Shown in pieces: positions 1-7,761 of a stretch of DNA of 64,000 bases. The DNA is from VKMB-3413 sp041027365 (GTDB taxonomy: Bacteria > Pseudomonadota > Alphaproteobacteria > Rhizobiales > Rhizobiaceae), in contig NZ_JBFTEH010000005.1 in assembly GCF_041027365.1 (NCBI RefSeq), positions 248,001 through 312,000 on the forward strand, written 5' to 3'. The position numbers and the translations under genes were made by a program. Under the pieces are notes generated by a model. The model searched no databases, was not told the DNA's origin, and saw only the letters and a list, made by a program, of their open reading frames with translations. How positions within the stretch are numbered: position 1 is the first letter of the stretch; each line of letters starts with the position of its first letter.

Positions 1-245
1 AGGGCCGGCCGAATCCGCGCTACCGCGACCTCTTCCCGGAGCCGCCGCCGGAGGGCGTCGTGCCGACCTGCGCCGAGGCGGGGATCCTCGGCGTCACCAC
101 CGGCGTCCTCGGGACACTGGCGGCGACGGAAGCGGTGAAGCTCATCTGCAGGACCGGCGAGCCGCTGATCGGGCGGCTCCTGATGGTCGACCTCCTGACG
201 ATGCGTTTCGAGACGATCCGCTACCGCCGCCCGAAGGCCCGCTGA
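1..245 (+). CDS. moeB: MoeB/ThiF/HesA-family adenylyltransferase, C-terminal end (partial)
   Basis: Only the last 81 codons are inside the window, in the frame beginning at base 3; the 5' part lies upstream. The visible stretch has the family's C-terminal signature: a PNPRYRDLFPEP segment, then PTCAEAGILG with the Cys, then the ATEAVKL helix and a GEPLIGRLLMVD segment. MoeB enzymes adenylate the C-terminal glycine of the small subunit of molybdopterin synthase so that it can accept sulfur; ThiF does the same for ThiS. The tail fits MoeB-like proteins well, but the ATP-binding N-terminal half cannot be seen, so ThiF/HesA remains possible. A strong hairpin follows at 273-311. Confidence 0.8.
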   Translation, partial: GRPNPRYRDLFPEPPPEGVVPTCAEAGILGVTTGVLGTLAATEAVKLICRTGEPLIGRLLMVDLLTMRFETIRYRRPKAR

Positions 246-272
246 CGCGGCCGGAGGTGTCATCGCAGAACG

Positions 273-311
273 AGAAGAGGGCGGCGTCCGCGATGGACGC
301 CGCCCTCTTCT
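273..311. terminator. Bidirectional hairpin between convergent genes
   Basis: A perfect 17 bp inverted repeat (273-289 with 295-311) has a 5 nt loop. It lies between the end of the moeB-like gene (+) and the end of the DUF1328 gene (-). Neither side has a long T-run, but position and stem strength fit a shared terminator. Confidence 0.75.
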
Positions 312-338
312 GCTTTCAGTGATCGTGCCGCCGGAGCG

Positions 339-512
339 TCAGATCGAGCGTCGGCCGCGGAAGCCGCCGAAAATCAGCGACAGTACGAAGAGCACGATCG
401 CGACGAAGAAGATGATCTTCGCGATGCCGATCGCCGTGCCGGCGATGCCGCCGAAGCCGAGCACGGCGGCGATCAGCGCGATGACGAGGAACGTGATGGC
501 CCAACCGATCAT
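339..512 (-). CDS. DUF1328 family small membrane protein (57 aa)
   Basis: A 57-residue protein made of two hydrophobic segments (about residues 4-25 and 28-50) with GFGGIAGTAIGIAK between them and a basic FRGRRSI end. This is the pattern of the DUF1328/UPF0391 family of small inner-membrane proteins. The start was placed at the ATG at 512, because an AAAGGAG ribosome site lies just upstream; a longer reading from 548 would add a polar leader that hides this site. Function is unknown, although in alphaproteobacteria such genes are often stress-induced. The EcfG-like promoter at 551-574 fits that. Confidence 0.85.
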   Translation of the reverse strand: MIGWAITFLVIALIAAVLGFGGIAGTAIGIAKIIFFVAIVLFVLSLIFGGFRGRRSI

Positions 513-550
513 GGCTGGATCTCCTTTCGAGAATGTTTGGCTGAGCAACT

Positions 551-574
551 AACGTGGAAGTGAGCCAAAGGTTC
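551..574 (-). promoter_or_regulatory. EcfG-type (general stress) promoter of the DUF1328 gene
   Basis: Read on the minus strand, GAAC (571-574) is followed by 16 nt and CGTT (551-554), about 40 bp upstream of the start at 512. The alphaproteobacterial EcfG consensus is GGAAC-N16/17-CGTT; only the first G of the -35 element is changed (C). Confidence 0.55.
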
Positions 575-704
575 GCGGCCCATGCTTTTTCTTGGTTAAC
601 GCCATCTCGACTGTTCCCCGCCCCCTGGCGCCGGACCCGGTCGACGGATCGTCGGGGGGTGGCGCCGCTCTTGACGGCTCGTCCGAAGCGTCTCCGAAAC
701 GACA

Positions 705-736
705 GCGGCGGGCGAACCCTCGGGCTCGCCCGCCGC
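705..736 (-). terminator. Hairpin after the 81-aa secreted protein gene
   Basis: A perfect 11 bp inverted repeat (705-715 with 726-736, 10 nt loop) lies directly downstream of the minus-strand gene ending at 761. On that strand it is followed by TGTCGTTTCGG, a weak T-rich tail. Confidence 0.55.
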
Positions 737-760
737 GCGTCGGCGTCTTTGGTGGCTGCG

Positions 761-1006
761 TCAGTGGTCCGGGAAGAACAGCGGGCCGACGATGCGGATG
801 CCGTCCTTGGTGCGGCGGATGGCCGGATGATGCGCGGCATCCGAGGCGCCGCTCGTCGTCGGACGGGACACCGGGATCGGGATCATCGACGGGCGCAGTT
901 CCGATACCTGATAGCTCTTCTGGTCATCGTTGCTTTGCGCGAGCGCCGGAATCACGGCAGCAGAAAGCATGCTCGCCGAAGCGAGGGCGATTGATACGAA
1001 TTTCAT
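761..1006 (-). CDS. Small secreted or periplasmic protein of unknown function (81 aa)
   Basis: The protein begins MKFVSIALASASMLSAAV and has a signal-peptide pattern: one Lys, a hydrophobic core, then IPALAQ as a likely cleavage site near residue 24. The remaining ~57 residues are polar, with SELRPSMIPIPVSRP and a C-terminal GPLFFPDH. No known domain was recognised. The start at 1006 was chosen because it gives the signal peptide and has a GGAG site upstream; a longer reading from 1069 would bury the signal. A partial EcfG-like promoter lies at 1063-1087. Confidence 0.65.
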   Translation of the reverse strand: MKFVSIALASASMLSAAVIPALAQSNDDQKSYQVSELRPSMIPIPVSRPTTSGASDAAHHPAIRRTKDGIRIVGPLFFPDH

Positions 1007-1062
1007 CTTGGCTGGCTCCGGGCCGATCTGGTGTCGACTTGTGTCGATCTCTCGTGGCCATA

Positions 1063-1087
1063 AAAGCACCAGAGTCGGAGGAGTTCC
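1063..1087 (-). promoter_or_regulatory. Possible EcfG-like promoter of the 81-aa secreted protein
   Basis: On the minus strand a perfect GGAAC (1083-1087) is followed by 16 nt and CTTT (1063-1066), one mismatch from the CGTT -10 element. It lies about 60 bp upstream of the start at 1006. This is a weak call because the -10 element is imperfect. Confidence 0.3.
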
Positions 1088-1199
1088 CGATTTCGAGAAT
1101 TTTAGGGATTGACACGTCGCCGGAGACGGTTGCGCTCCAGCCGGCCTTCCGCGGTCGGAGATCAGGGCGCGGCGGCCATCGCCGGCCGGGCAGAACGCC

Positions 1200-2201
1200 T
1201 CAGAGCGTGCCGGGCAGGATCCGGTCCGGCGGCCGGTGGCCGTCCATCAGCGTGCGGATGTTGATGATGACCTTCTCGCCCATCTCGATGCGGCCCTCGA
1301 TCGTCGCCGAGCCCATATGCGGCAGGAGGACGACCCGATTTTCCTCGGCGAGCCGCAAGAGCTTGCGGTCGATCGTCGGCTCCTCCTCGAAGACGTCGAG
1401 GCCGGCACCCGCGATCCGCTCCTCCTCGAGCGCCGCGATCAGCGCCTTCTCGTCGATCACCTCGCCGCGCGCGGTGTTGACCACGAAGGCGTGCGGCTGG
1501 ACCAGCGCCAGCCGGCGGGCCGAGAGGAGATGGAAGGTCGCCGGCGTCGAGGGGCAGTTGACCGAGATGATGTCCATGCGGGCGAGCATCTGGTCGAGGC
1601 TCTCCCAATAGGTGGCGCCGAGTTCGGCCTCGGTCTTCGGGCTGACGCGGCGGCGGTTGTGGTAGTGGATCTCCAGGCCGAAGGCCTTCGCCCGGCGGGC
1701 GACGGCCGTCCCGATGCGGCCCATGCCGAGAATGCCGAGCTTCTTGCCCCAGATCCTGCGGCCGAGCATCCAGGTCGGCGACCAGCCGGGCCAACGCCCG
1801 CCGCCGACGAGCCGCGTCCCGCCCTCGACGAGGCGCCGCGGCACGGCGAGGATCAGCGCCATGGTCATGTCGGCGGTGTCCTCGTTGAGGACGTTCGGCG
1901 TGTTGGTGACGAAGAGGCTCTTCGACAGCGCCGCCTCGACGTCGATGTTGTCGACGCCGTTGCCGTAATTGGCGATCAGCTTCAGCCGCGGCCCGGCCTG
2001 CTCGATCACCGCCCGGTCGATGCGGTCGGTAACGGTCGGCACGAGGACATCCGCCTCGCGGACTGCGGCGACGAGGTCGGACTGGCTCATCGGCCGGTCG
2101 GTGGCGTTGATCCGCGTCTCGAAGAGCTCGCGCATGCGGCTCTCCACCGGCTCCGGGAGCTTCCGCGTCAGGATCACGAGCGGCTTCTCGCGCATCGTCA
2201 T
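1200..2201 (-). CDS. D-2-hydroxyacid dehydrogenase (glyoxylate/hydroxypyruvate reductase-like)
   Basis: This 333-aa protein belongs to the D-isomer-specific 2-hydroxyacid dehydrogenases, NAD(P)-dependent enzymes that reduce 2-oxoacids such as glyoxylate or hydroxypyruvate. The substrate domain (about 1-110) contains NYGNGVDNID. The Rossmann domain has the dinucleotide motif GMGRIG (159-164). The catalytic set is visible: Arg in NTARGE (about 245), Glu in VFEEEP (about 274) and His in LPHMGSAT (about 295). Length is normal. A GGAGGA site lies 9 nt before the ATG at 2201. It stands alone on the minus strand and is divergent from the SH3 gene. The exact substrate cannot be told from sequence alone. 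Confidence 0.9.
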   Translation of the reverse strand: MTMREKPLVILTRKLPEPVESRMRELFETRINATDRPMSQSDLVAAVREADVLVPTVTDRIDRAVIEQAGPRLKLIANYGNGVDNIDVEAALSKSLFVTNTPNVLNEDTADMTMALILAVPRRLVEGGTRLVGGGRWPGWSPTWMLGRRIWGKKLGILGMGRIGTAVARRAKAFGLEIHYHNRRRVSPKTEAELGATYWESLDQMLARMDIISVNCPSTPATFHLLSARRLALVQPHAFVVNTARGEVIDEKALIAALEEERIAGAGLDVFEEEPTIDRKLLRLAEENRVVLLPHMGSATIEGRIEMGEKVIINIRTLMDGHRPPDRILPGTL

Positions 2202-2401
2202 CGGCCGCGCTCCTCCTGAGATTCAAGACGTTGTTAACCCAAACCGCCGATCATGCGGATCAGGAGCCGGCCAAGTCCTAACAAGCAGGGGAGGCGAAAA
2301 CAAAGCCTTTCCCCGGCGCCAAGCACGGTCGGACGGCTCCCGTGTCCGCCGGGAGACAGCCCGGCCGCAAGTCTCAACAGTCTGCCTGGAGTTCGTCGCC
2401 C

Positions 2402-2950
2402 ATGAGATCCGGTCCTCTCCTGCGCCGCGTCGCCGCCACCCTTGCTCTGGTGGTGATCCCCGTCACCATGTCGCTGTCGACGATGCCGAAGGCGTCGGCG
2501 GTGGAATTGGGGCCGGTCTCCAAGCTGCCGCTGCCGCGCTATGTCAGCCTGAAATCGGCCCGTGTGAACGCCCGCATCGGGCCGGGCCGCGACTATCCCG
2601 TCACCTGGCTCTACCTGAAGCCGGGCCTGCCGGTGGAGGTGATCCAGGAATACGAGTTGTGGCGGCGCATCCGCGATTCCGAGGGCTCGGAAGGCTGGGT
2701 CTACCACTCGCTCCTGTCGGGCGATCGTACCGCCATCGCCGCCCCCTGGCTGAAGGGCAAGGCGACGATGATCGACGTGCATCAGAGCCCGGCGGTCGAC
2801 GCGCCGCTGGTGGCGCGCATGGAGCCGGGGGTCGTCTCGAAGGTCGACGAATGCGCGTCGGCCTGGTGCGAGGTCACCGTCTCCGGCCGCGCCGGCTATG
2901 TCCGCCAGCAGGACATCTGGGGCGTCTATCCCGACGAGCAGTTCAACTGA
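2402..2950 (+). CDS. Exported SH3 (SH3b) domain protein
   Basis: A 182-aa protein with an N-terminal signal peptide (basic MRSGPLLRR, then a hydrophobic stretch to about residue 36, ending KASA). Two bacterial SH3-like modules follow: one at about 50-115 (KSARVNARIGPG, then GWVYHSLLSG) and a degenerate one at about 125-178 (RMEPGVVSKVDE, then GYVRQQDIWG). SH3b domains bind peptidoglycan or envelope proteins, so a periplasmic role is likely. A GTG 60 nt upstream is in frame, but the ATG at 2402 gives a proper signal peptide. It is divergently oriented to the dehydrogenase gene. Confidence 0.85.
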   Translation: MRSGPLLRRVAATLALVVIPVTMSLSTMPKASAVELGPVSKLPLPRYVSLKSARVNARIGPGRDYPVTWLYLKPGLPVEVIQEYELWRRIRDSEGSEGWVYHSLLSGDRTAIAAPWLKGKATMIDVHQSPAVDAPLVARMEPGVVSKVDECASAWCEVTVSGRAGYVRQQDIWGVYPDEQFN

Positions 2951-3010
2951 GCCGGACGCCGGCCTGCCGGCTCGGCGGCGCCTGACGTCCAGGCGCCGCA
3001 GGAGACGCTT

Positions 3011-4468
3011 CTAGCCGGCCATCGCCGCCTTCACCGCCGGGTACAGTGCGCGATAGCGCCGGTAGGCGCCGCGATAAGCGTCCACCTTGTCCGCCACCGG
3101 CGAGAAGCTGCGGGCGACCGGCGGCGCCGTCATCACGCTCTTCGGATCGGCTTCGGTCGCCGCCACCAGCCCAAGACGGGCGGCGCCGAAGGCCGCGCCG
3201 AAATCACCGGCCTCCGGCAGCACGATCTCGGTTTCCAGCACCGTTGCCATCAGGCTCAGCCAGTAGGCCGAGCGGGAGCCGGCGCCGACGGCAATCAGCC
3301 GGTTCGGCCGTGCCCCCTCCCCCGCCGCCTCCAGGCAGTCGCGCATGGAAAAGGCAACGCCCTCCAGCACGGCTCGGGTCATCGCCTCGCGGCCCGTGTC
3401 GGCTTCCAGCCCGGCGAAGACACCCCGGATGTCGGCGTCGTTGTGCGGCGTGCGCTCGCCGGAGAGATAAGGCAGGAACATCAGCCGACCGGGCTCGGCG
3501 AGCGTCTCGCCGAGCGCGCCGGTGAGCGCGGCGGGCTCCTCCTTCAGGAGCTTCGACAGCCATTCGATCGAGCCTGCTGCCGAAAGCGTGACGCCCATCT
3601 GGTGCCAGAGGCCCGGAATCGCATGGCAGAAGGTGTGGAGAGCGGTCTCCGGCACCGGGTCGTAGCCCGCGACCGCGGTGAAGAGCACGCCGGACGTGCC
3701 GAGCGAGAGGAAGCCGGTGCCGGGTTCGGCGACGCCGACACCACAGGCGGACGCCGCGTTGTCGCCGCCACCGCCGGCGACCGGCGTTCCCGCCTTCATG
3801 CCGAACTTGGCCGCAAGATCCCCCCGCAGACAGCCCGAGACCTCGGTCCCCTCGACGAGGCTCGGCATGTGCGAGAGCGTCAGATGCGTCTTTTCCAGCA
3901 TGCGCTCCGACCAGGCGCGCTTGCCGGTGTCGAGCCACGACGTGCCTGCGGCGTCCGACATTTCCGAGACGCATTCGCCGGTCAGCCAGAGCCTCAGATA
4001 GTCCTTCGGCAGCAGGACCTTGTGCACCTTGGCGAAGATCTCCGGCTCGTGCCGCTCGACCCAGAGGAGCTTGGGCGCGGTAAAGCCGGGGAAGACGATA
4101 TTGCCGGTGATCTCGCGCGATTCCGCGTCGTCGAGTTCGCGCGCCTCGGCGTGGCTGCGCGTGTCGTTCCACAGGATGCAGGGGCGCAGCACCTCGCCCA
4201 TCTCGCCGATGAGAGTCGCGCCGTGCATGTGGCCGGAAAGCCCGATGCCGGCAACCGCGGCCAGCGCCTCGCGATGGCCGGCGTGGAGCTTGGCGAGCGC
4301 CTCCTCGCAGGCGATGATCCAGCTCTGCGGGTTCTGCTCCGACCAGCCGAAGGCGGGACGCTCGACGGACAAAGGTGCCGTCGCCGAGGCGATCGGCCGC
4401 TGCGCCTCGTCGATCAGAAGCGCCTTCAGCGACGAGGTGCCGAGGTCGAGACCGAGATATGTCGTCAT
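3011..4468 (-). CDS. xylB: Xylulokinase
   Basis: A 485-aa FGGY-family sugar kinase that phosphorylates D-xylulose to xylulose 5-phosphate, which feeds the pentose phosphate pathway. The N-terminal phosphate-binding motif GLDLGTSSLKALL (6-18) is present, as are SGHMHGATL, the catalytic Asp in GGGGDNAASACGVG (about 236) and the C-terminal ATP-site motif GAGSRSAYW. Length is that of XylB. It is the last gene of the minus-strand xyl locus. Its start lies 16 bp after the hicB stop, and its AAAGG ribosome site overlaps that stop, so it is probably co-transcribed with hicAB. Confidence 0.95.
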   Translation of the reverse strand: MTTYLGLDLGTSSLKALLIDEAQRPIASATAPLSVERPAFGWSEQNPQSWIIACEEALAKLHAGHREALAAVAGIGLSGHMHGATLIGEMGEVLRPCILWNDTRSHAEARELDDAESREITGNIVFPGFTAPKLLWVERHEPEIFAKVHKVLLPKDYLRLWLTGECVSEMSDAAGTSWLDTGKRAWSERMLEKTHLTLSHMPSLVEGTEVSGCLRGDLAAKFGMKAGTPVAGGGGDNAASACGVGVAEPGTGFLSLGTSGVLFTAVAGYDPVPETALHTFCHAIPGLWHQMGVTLSAAGSIEWLSKLLKEEPAALTGALGETLAEPGRLMFLPYLSGERTPHNDADIRGVFAGLEADTGREAMTRAVLEGVAFSMRDCLEAAGEGARPNRLIAVGAGSRSAYWLSLMATVLETEIVLPEAGDFGAAFGAARLGLVAATEADPKSVMTAPPVARSFSPVADKVDAYRGAYRRYRALYPAVKAAMAG

Positions 4469-4484
4469 GGGCGAAGGGTGCCTT

Positions 4485-4883
4485 TCAGGCTGATTCCCGA
4501 AGTTTCTGTCGAGCCGCCGCGGCCAGGAAGCCGGAGCGGGTCATGCCGTGGGCCCGGGCATAGGCGTCGATGGCCTCGAGATCGGCGGCGGGAAGCGTGA
4601 CATTGACGCGGACGATGCGCGTGGCGGGAGGCTTCGCCGGGACGAGGATGGCCACGCCGTCACGGTTCTCTCGGTCTGCCATGACGGATTGCAGGCTGGA
4701 GGGACGCGGAAGCGTCTGGCCCTCCTGCAGAAGGCCCTCCACATGGAACGCAAGCGCCTCTTCGGCCATGGCTCTTGCTTCGTCCAGATCGCGTCCCGCC
4801 GTGACGCATCCTGGCAGATCAGGAAACGACACGCCGAAGTCACTGTCGGCGTCCTTGTGGATCAATGCGACGTAATCCGTCAC
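4485..4883 (-). CDS. hicB: HicB-type antitoxin
   Basis: A 132-aa HicB-family protein. The N-terminal partial RNase H-like fold (about 1-60) has the family's DFGVSFPDLPGCVTAG core and the EARAMAEEAL helix. The C-terminal part (about 88-128, RIVRVNVTLPAADLEAIDAYA) looks like a ribbon-helix-helix DNA-binding segment used for autoregulation. HicB antitoxins bind and block the HicA mRNA-cleaving toxin. It overlaps hicA by 4 bp (ATGA), typical of the module, and lies between xylA and xylB in the same direction. Confidence 0.9.
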   Translation of the reverse strand: MTDYVALIHKDADSDFGVSFPDLPGCVTAGRDLDEARAMAEEALAFHVEGLLQEGQTLPRPSSLQSVMADRENRDGVAILVPAKPPATRIVRVNVTLPAADLEAIDAYARAHGMTRSGFLAAAARQKLRESA

Positions 4884-5077
4884 GATTCCCGCCTGAGCTT
4901 GAGGCCCGCCTGTTTGTCGATGCTGCGCAACGCACCGACCGGAACGTCGCGCCGAGGATGTGGCAGCGTCACGAGGCCCGGCTTCGTCGGGTGTCGGAGC
5001 TGCAGAGAACTGCCGCGCTGCCGGATCTCGATCCAGCCATCCTTCAGAAGCCGGTCGAGGATGCTGCGGCTATCCAT
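4880..5077 (-). CDS. hicA: HicA-type toxin with substituted catalytic motif
   Basis: A 65-aa protein of the HicA (YcfA-like dsRBD fold) family of mRNA interferases: DSRSILDRLLKDGW, HPTKPGLVTLPHP, then VGALRSIDKQAGL. The start was placed at the ATG at 5077; an upstream in-frame ATG at 5119 would overlap the xylA end and add non-family residues. The usual GSH motif, whose His is needed for RNA cleavage, reads GSS here (residues 22-24, codon TCT), and the next position is Leu. The toxin may therefore be attenuated or inactive, leaving HicA/HicB as a repressor pair. The family call is firm; the loss of activity is inference. Confidence 0.85.
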   Translation of the reverse strand: MDSRSILDRLLKDGWIEIRQRGSSLQLRHPTKPGLVTLPHPRRDVPVGALRSIDKQAGLKLRRES

Positions 5078-5119
5078 GTGTAGACATACACACCGCAGCA
5101 CCTCCATATCAAGCCACAA

Positions 5120-6433
5120 TCACACGTAACGGTTTACGACGCCTTCCAGATATTCCTGGCGGCCCGAGCGCGGCTGCGGGTTCAGGCCGAGCGCCCGCTC
5201 CGCGACCTGTTCGAGCGTCCGCTCGCCGGCCATGATCGCCTTGCTCTCGGCGCTCTCCCAGCCGGCATAGCGATCGGCCAGCGGCTTGGTCAGCGCCTCG
5301 TCTTTCAGCATGGCTTCCGCCGCGAGAAGTCCGCGGGCGCAGGCGTCCATCGATGCGACATGGGCGATCAGCAGGTCGTCCGGATCGATCGACTGGCGGC
5401 GGATCTTGGCGTCGAAGTTCAGCCCGCCCGTGGTGAAGCCGCCGTGCTGCAGCATCTCGTGGAAGACCAGCGCGATCTCCTTCACGTCCATCGCGAACTG
5501 GTCGGTGTCCCAGCCGAGAAGGTCGTCGCCGCGGTTGATGTCGAGCGAGCCGAAGAGACCGTTTGCATAGGCGACCTTCACCTCGTGCTCGAAGGAATGG
5601 CCGGCGAGGATGGCGTGGTTCTGTTCGAGGTTCAGCTTCACGTCGGCGGTGAGGTCGTACTTGCGCAGGAAGCCGACGACGGTCGCCGCGTCGAAGTCGT
5701 ACTGGTGCTTGGTCGGCTCCTTCGGCTTCGGCTCGATCAGGATCGGGCCCGCAAAGCCGATCTTGTGCTTGTAGTCGACGAGCATCGACAGGAAGCGGCC
5801 GAGCTGGTCGAGCTCGCGCGCCATGTTGGTGTTGAGCAGCGTTTCGTAGCCCTCGCGCCCGCCCCAGCAGACGTAGTTCGCGCCGCCGAGCCGGTGCGTC
5901 GCATCGAGCGCCGCCTTCACCTGGCCGACCGCATAGGCGAAGACGTCGGGGTCCGGATTGGTCGCAGCGCCCGCCATGTAGCGGCGGTTGGAGAAGAGGT
6001 TCGCCGTGCCCCAGAGGAGCCTCACCTTGGCGCTCTGCATCTTCTCGGCGAAGATGTCGGTGATGGCCTTCAGGTTGTCGTTCGATTCCTGCAGCGAGGC
6101 GCCTTCCGGCGCGACGTCGACGTCATGGAAGGTGAAGAACGGCACGTCGAGCAGACGGAACATCTCGAAGGCGACATCGGCCTTCTGCTTCGCCAGAGCG
6201 AGCGCATCGTCGCCGTGCATCCAGGGCCGGTTGAAGGTCTCGCCGCCGAACGGGTCGCCGCCCGGCCAGGTGAAGGAGTGCCAGTAGCAGACGGCGAAGC
6301 GCAGATGGTCCTCCATCCGCTTGCCCATCACCTCCCGGTCCTTGTCGTAGAAGCGATAGGCGAGCGGATCACGGCTGTCGGGGCCTTCGAAGGCGACCGG
6401 CGTCTTGCGGTCGAAGAATGACGTGTTCGGCAT
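5120..6433 (-). CDS. xylA: Xylose isomerase
   Basis: A 437-aa enzyme that converts D-xylose to D-xylulose, with two divalent metals per site. Family motifs are clear: WPGGDPFGGETFNRPW, the catalytic His in FTFHDVDVAPEG, EPKPKEPTKHQYD with the metal-binding Glu, LNLEQNHA, and the metal-ligand region SLDINRGDDLLGWDTD. The start was set at the ATG at 6433 (MPNTSFF), which matches family length; an in-frame ATG at 6544 would add 37 non-family residues. It follows the LacI-type regulator gene by 164 bp and precedes hicA by 42 bp on the same strand. Confidence 0.97.
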   Translation of the reverse strand: MPNTSFFDRKTPVAFEGPDSRDPLAYRFYDKDREVMGKRMEDHLRFAVCYWHSFTWPGGDPFGGETFNRPWMHGDDALALAKQKADVAFEMFRLLDVPFFTFHDVDVAPEGASLQESNDNLKAITDIFAEKMQSAKVRLLWGTANLFSNRRYMAGAATNPDPDVFAYAVGQVKAALDATHRLGGANYVCWGGREGYETLLNTNMARELDQLGRFLSMLVDYKHKIGFAGPILIEPKPKEPTKHQYDFDAATVVGFLRKYDLTADVKLNLEQNHAILAGHSFEHEVKVAYANGLFGSLDINRGDDLLGWDTDQFAMDVKEIALVFHEMLQHGGFTTGGLNFDAKIRRQSIDPDDLLIAHVASMDACARGLLAAEAMLKDEALTKPLADRYAGWESAESKAIMAGERTLEQVAERALGLNPQPRSGRQEYLEGVVNRYV

Positions 6434-6597
6434 GTCGATGCTTTCGCTGACGGGCGCGCAGCCCGGATTGAAAATGGCAACGGCGGCCGCGTGTGACGCG
6501 GCGGTCGCCGACGCGGGCACGAAGCGGATTTCGAACGCGATCATGGCACGCTGTGGCGGCGTTTTGAAGTACGTGCCTCAGAATTCGCAGAAGGCGC

Positions 6598-7632
6598 TCA
6601 GGGCAGGTTCTCCCGGATGAAGATGTCGATCCGAATGCGTTCCTGCTCGGCGATGACGGCATCGCCCGTCGCATCGGCAAGAAGCAGGCGGGCGGCGGAG
6701 CGCAGTTCGTGGCCGGGATTCTGGGCGATCACGGCATCGAAGCGGCCGGCCAGGAGTTCGGCGCGCGAGGCCGGCGTCAACTCGTGACCGACGAAGACGA
6801 GGCGGCCCGTCGGATCCGCAGCCCGGAGCGCCTCGGCGACCCCCTCGTTGCCGGCACCGGCGTTATAGAGCGCCGAAAGGTCCTCCCGTTCGGCAGCGAG
6901 CCGGCGGACGGCGGCGGCTGCGAGCGCCGGGTCGTCGCGCATCTCGGCGACGGGCAGGATCGTCAGGCCGGGAAAGTCACGACCGAGAAGCTGCGAGAAG
7001 CCGAAGCAGCGCTCCATGTGATCGCGCAGCGACAGCGAGCCGACGAGGATGCCGACGCTGCCGGTCCGCCCGCCGAGGAACCGGCCGACGAGCCGGGCCG
7101 CCGTGCGCCCGGCGGCGGAATTGTCGACGCCGACGAAGTGCGATCGCCGCGAGGCCGGCACGTCCGAAACCAGCGTGACGACCGGGACGCCGTCGGCGAC
7201 CAGGCGGTCGATCGCGGCCAGAACCAGCGGATCGTCGAGCGCGACAACCGCCACGCCGGCATAGCTGCGCTCCAGCGCGTCGATCGCCGCGGCGAGCGCG
7301 CGAGGATCGAAGACGTCGACGGTGCGGCAGTCGATCGAGGCGCGGCTGCGGGCGAGCCAGTCGGCCATGGCGTCGATCCCGCCTGCGAGTTCCGCCATGA
7401 AGGCGTTGGCCCCGGCCGGCAGGAGAAAGCAGAAACGGTATCGTTCGCGGCGTGCAAGCCCCGCCGCCAGCGGGTCCGGCCGATAGCGCAAAGCCTCCAT
7501 CGCCGCGCGCACGCGCGCCACGGTCTCGGCCCGGACGTTCGGACGGCGGTTGACGACGCGGTCGACGGTGGCGCGCGAGACGCCGGCGAGGCGCGCGACA
7601 TCGATCAGCGTGGGATGCGAGGTCTGCTGCAT
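6598..7632 (-). CDS. LacI-family transcriptional regulator of the xylose locus
   Basis: A 344-aa regulator with an N-terminal LacI helix-turn-helix (TLIDVARLAGVSRATVDRV, about residues 8-26, then a hinge helix to about 60). A periplasmic-binding-protein-like sensor domain follows (about 65-330, with FVGVDNSAAGRTAARL). The ATVDRVVN version of the helix is common in regulators of sugar and polyol catabolism. Its position directly before xylA on the same strand suggests that it controls xylA-hicAB-xylB in response to xylose; this is context inference. No clear operator palindrome was seen between it and xylA. Confidence 0.88.
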   Translation of the reverse strand: MQQTSHPTLIDVARLAGVSRATVDRVVNRRPNVRAETVARVRAAMEALRYRPDPLAAGLARRERYRFCFLLPAGANAFMAELAGGIDAMADWLARSRASIDCRTVDVFDPRALAAAIDALERSYAGVAVVALDDPLVLAAIDRLVADGVPVVTLVSDVPASRRSHFVGVDNSAAGRTAARLVGRFLGGRTGSVGILVGSLSLRDHMERCFGFSQLLGRDFPGLTILPVAEMRDDPALAAAAVRRLAAEREDLSALYNAGAGNEGVAEALRAADPTGRLVFVGHELTPASRAELLAGRFDAVIAQNPGHELRSAARLLLADATGDAVIAEQERIRIDIFIRENLP

Positions 7633-7761
7633 GGCGGAAGGCTAATCGCGATCGGATGAGGTGCGCAACTCAAAACGCGTGCGTCGCCCAAGCTCGACTG
7701 GCTTGGGACTCCCGCGGCAAGCTTGGTCGTACGGTCTCGCCTCCGCCGACCCGCTCCTCCC

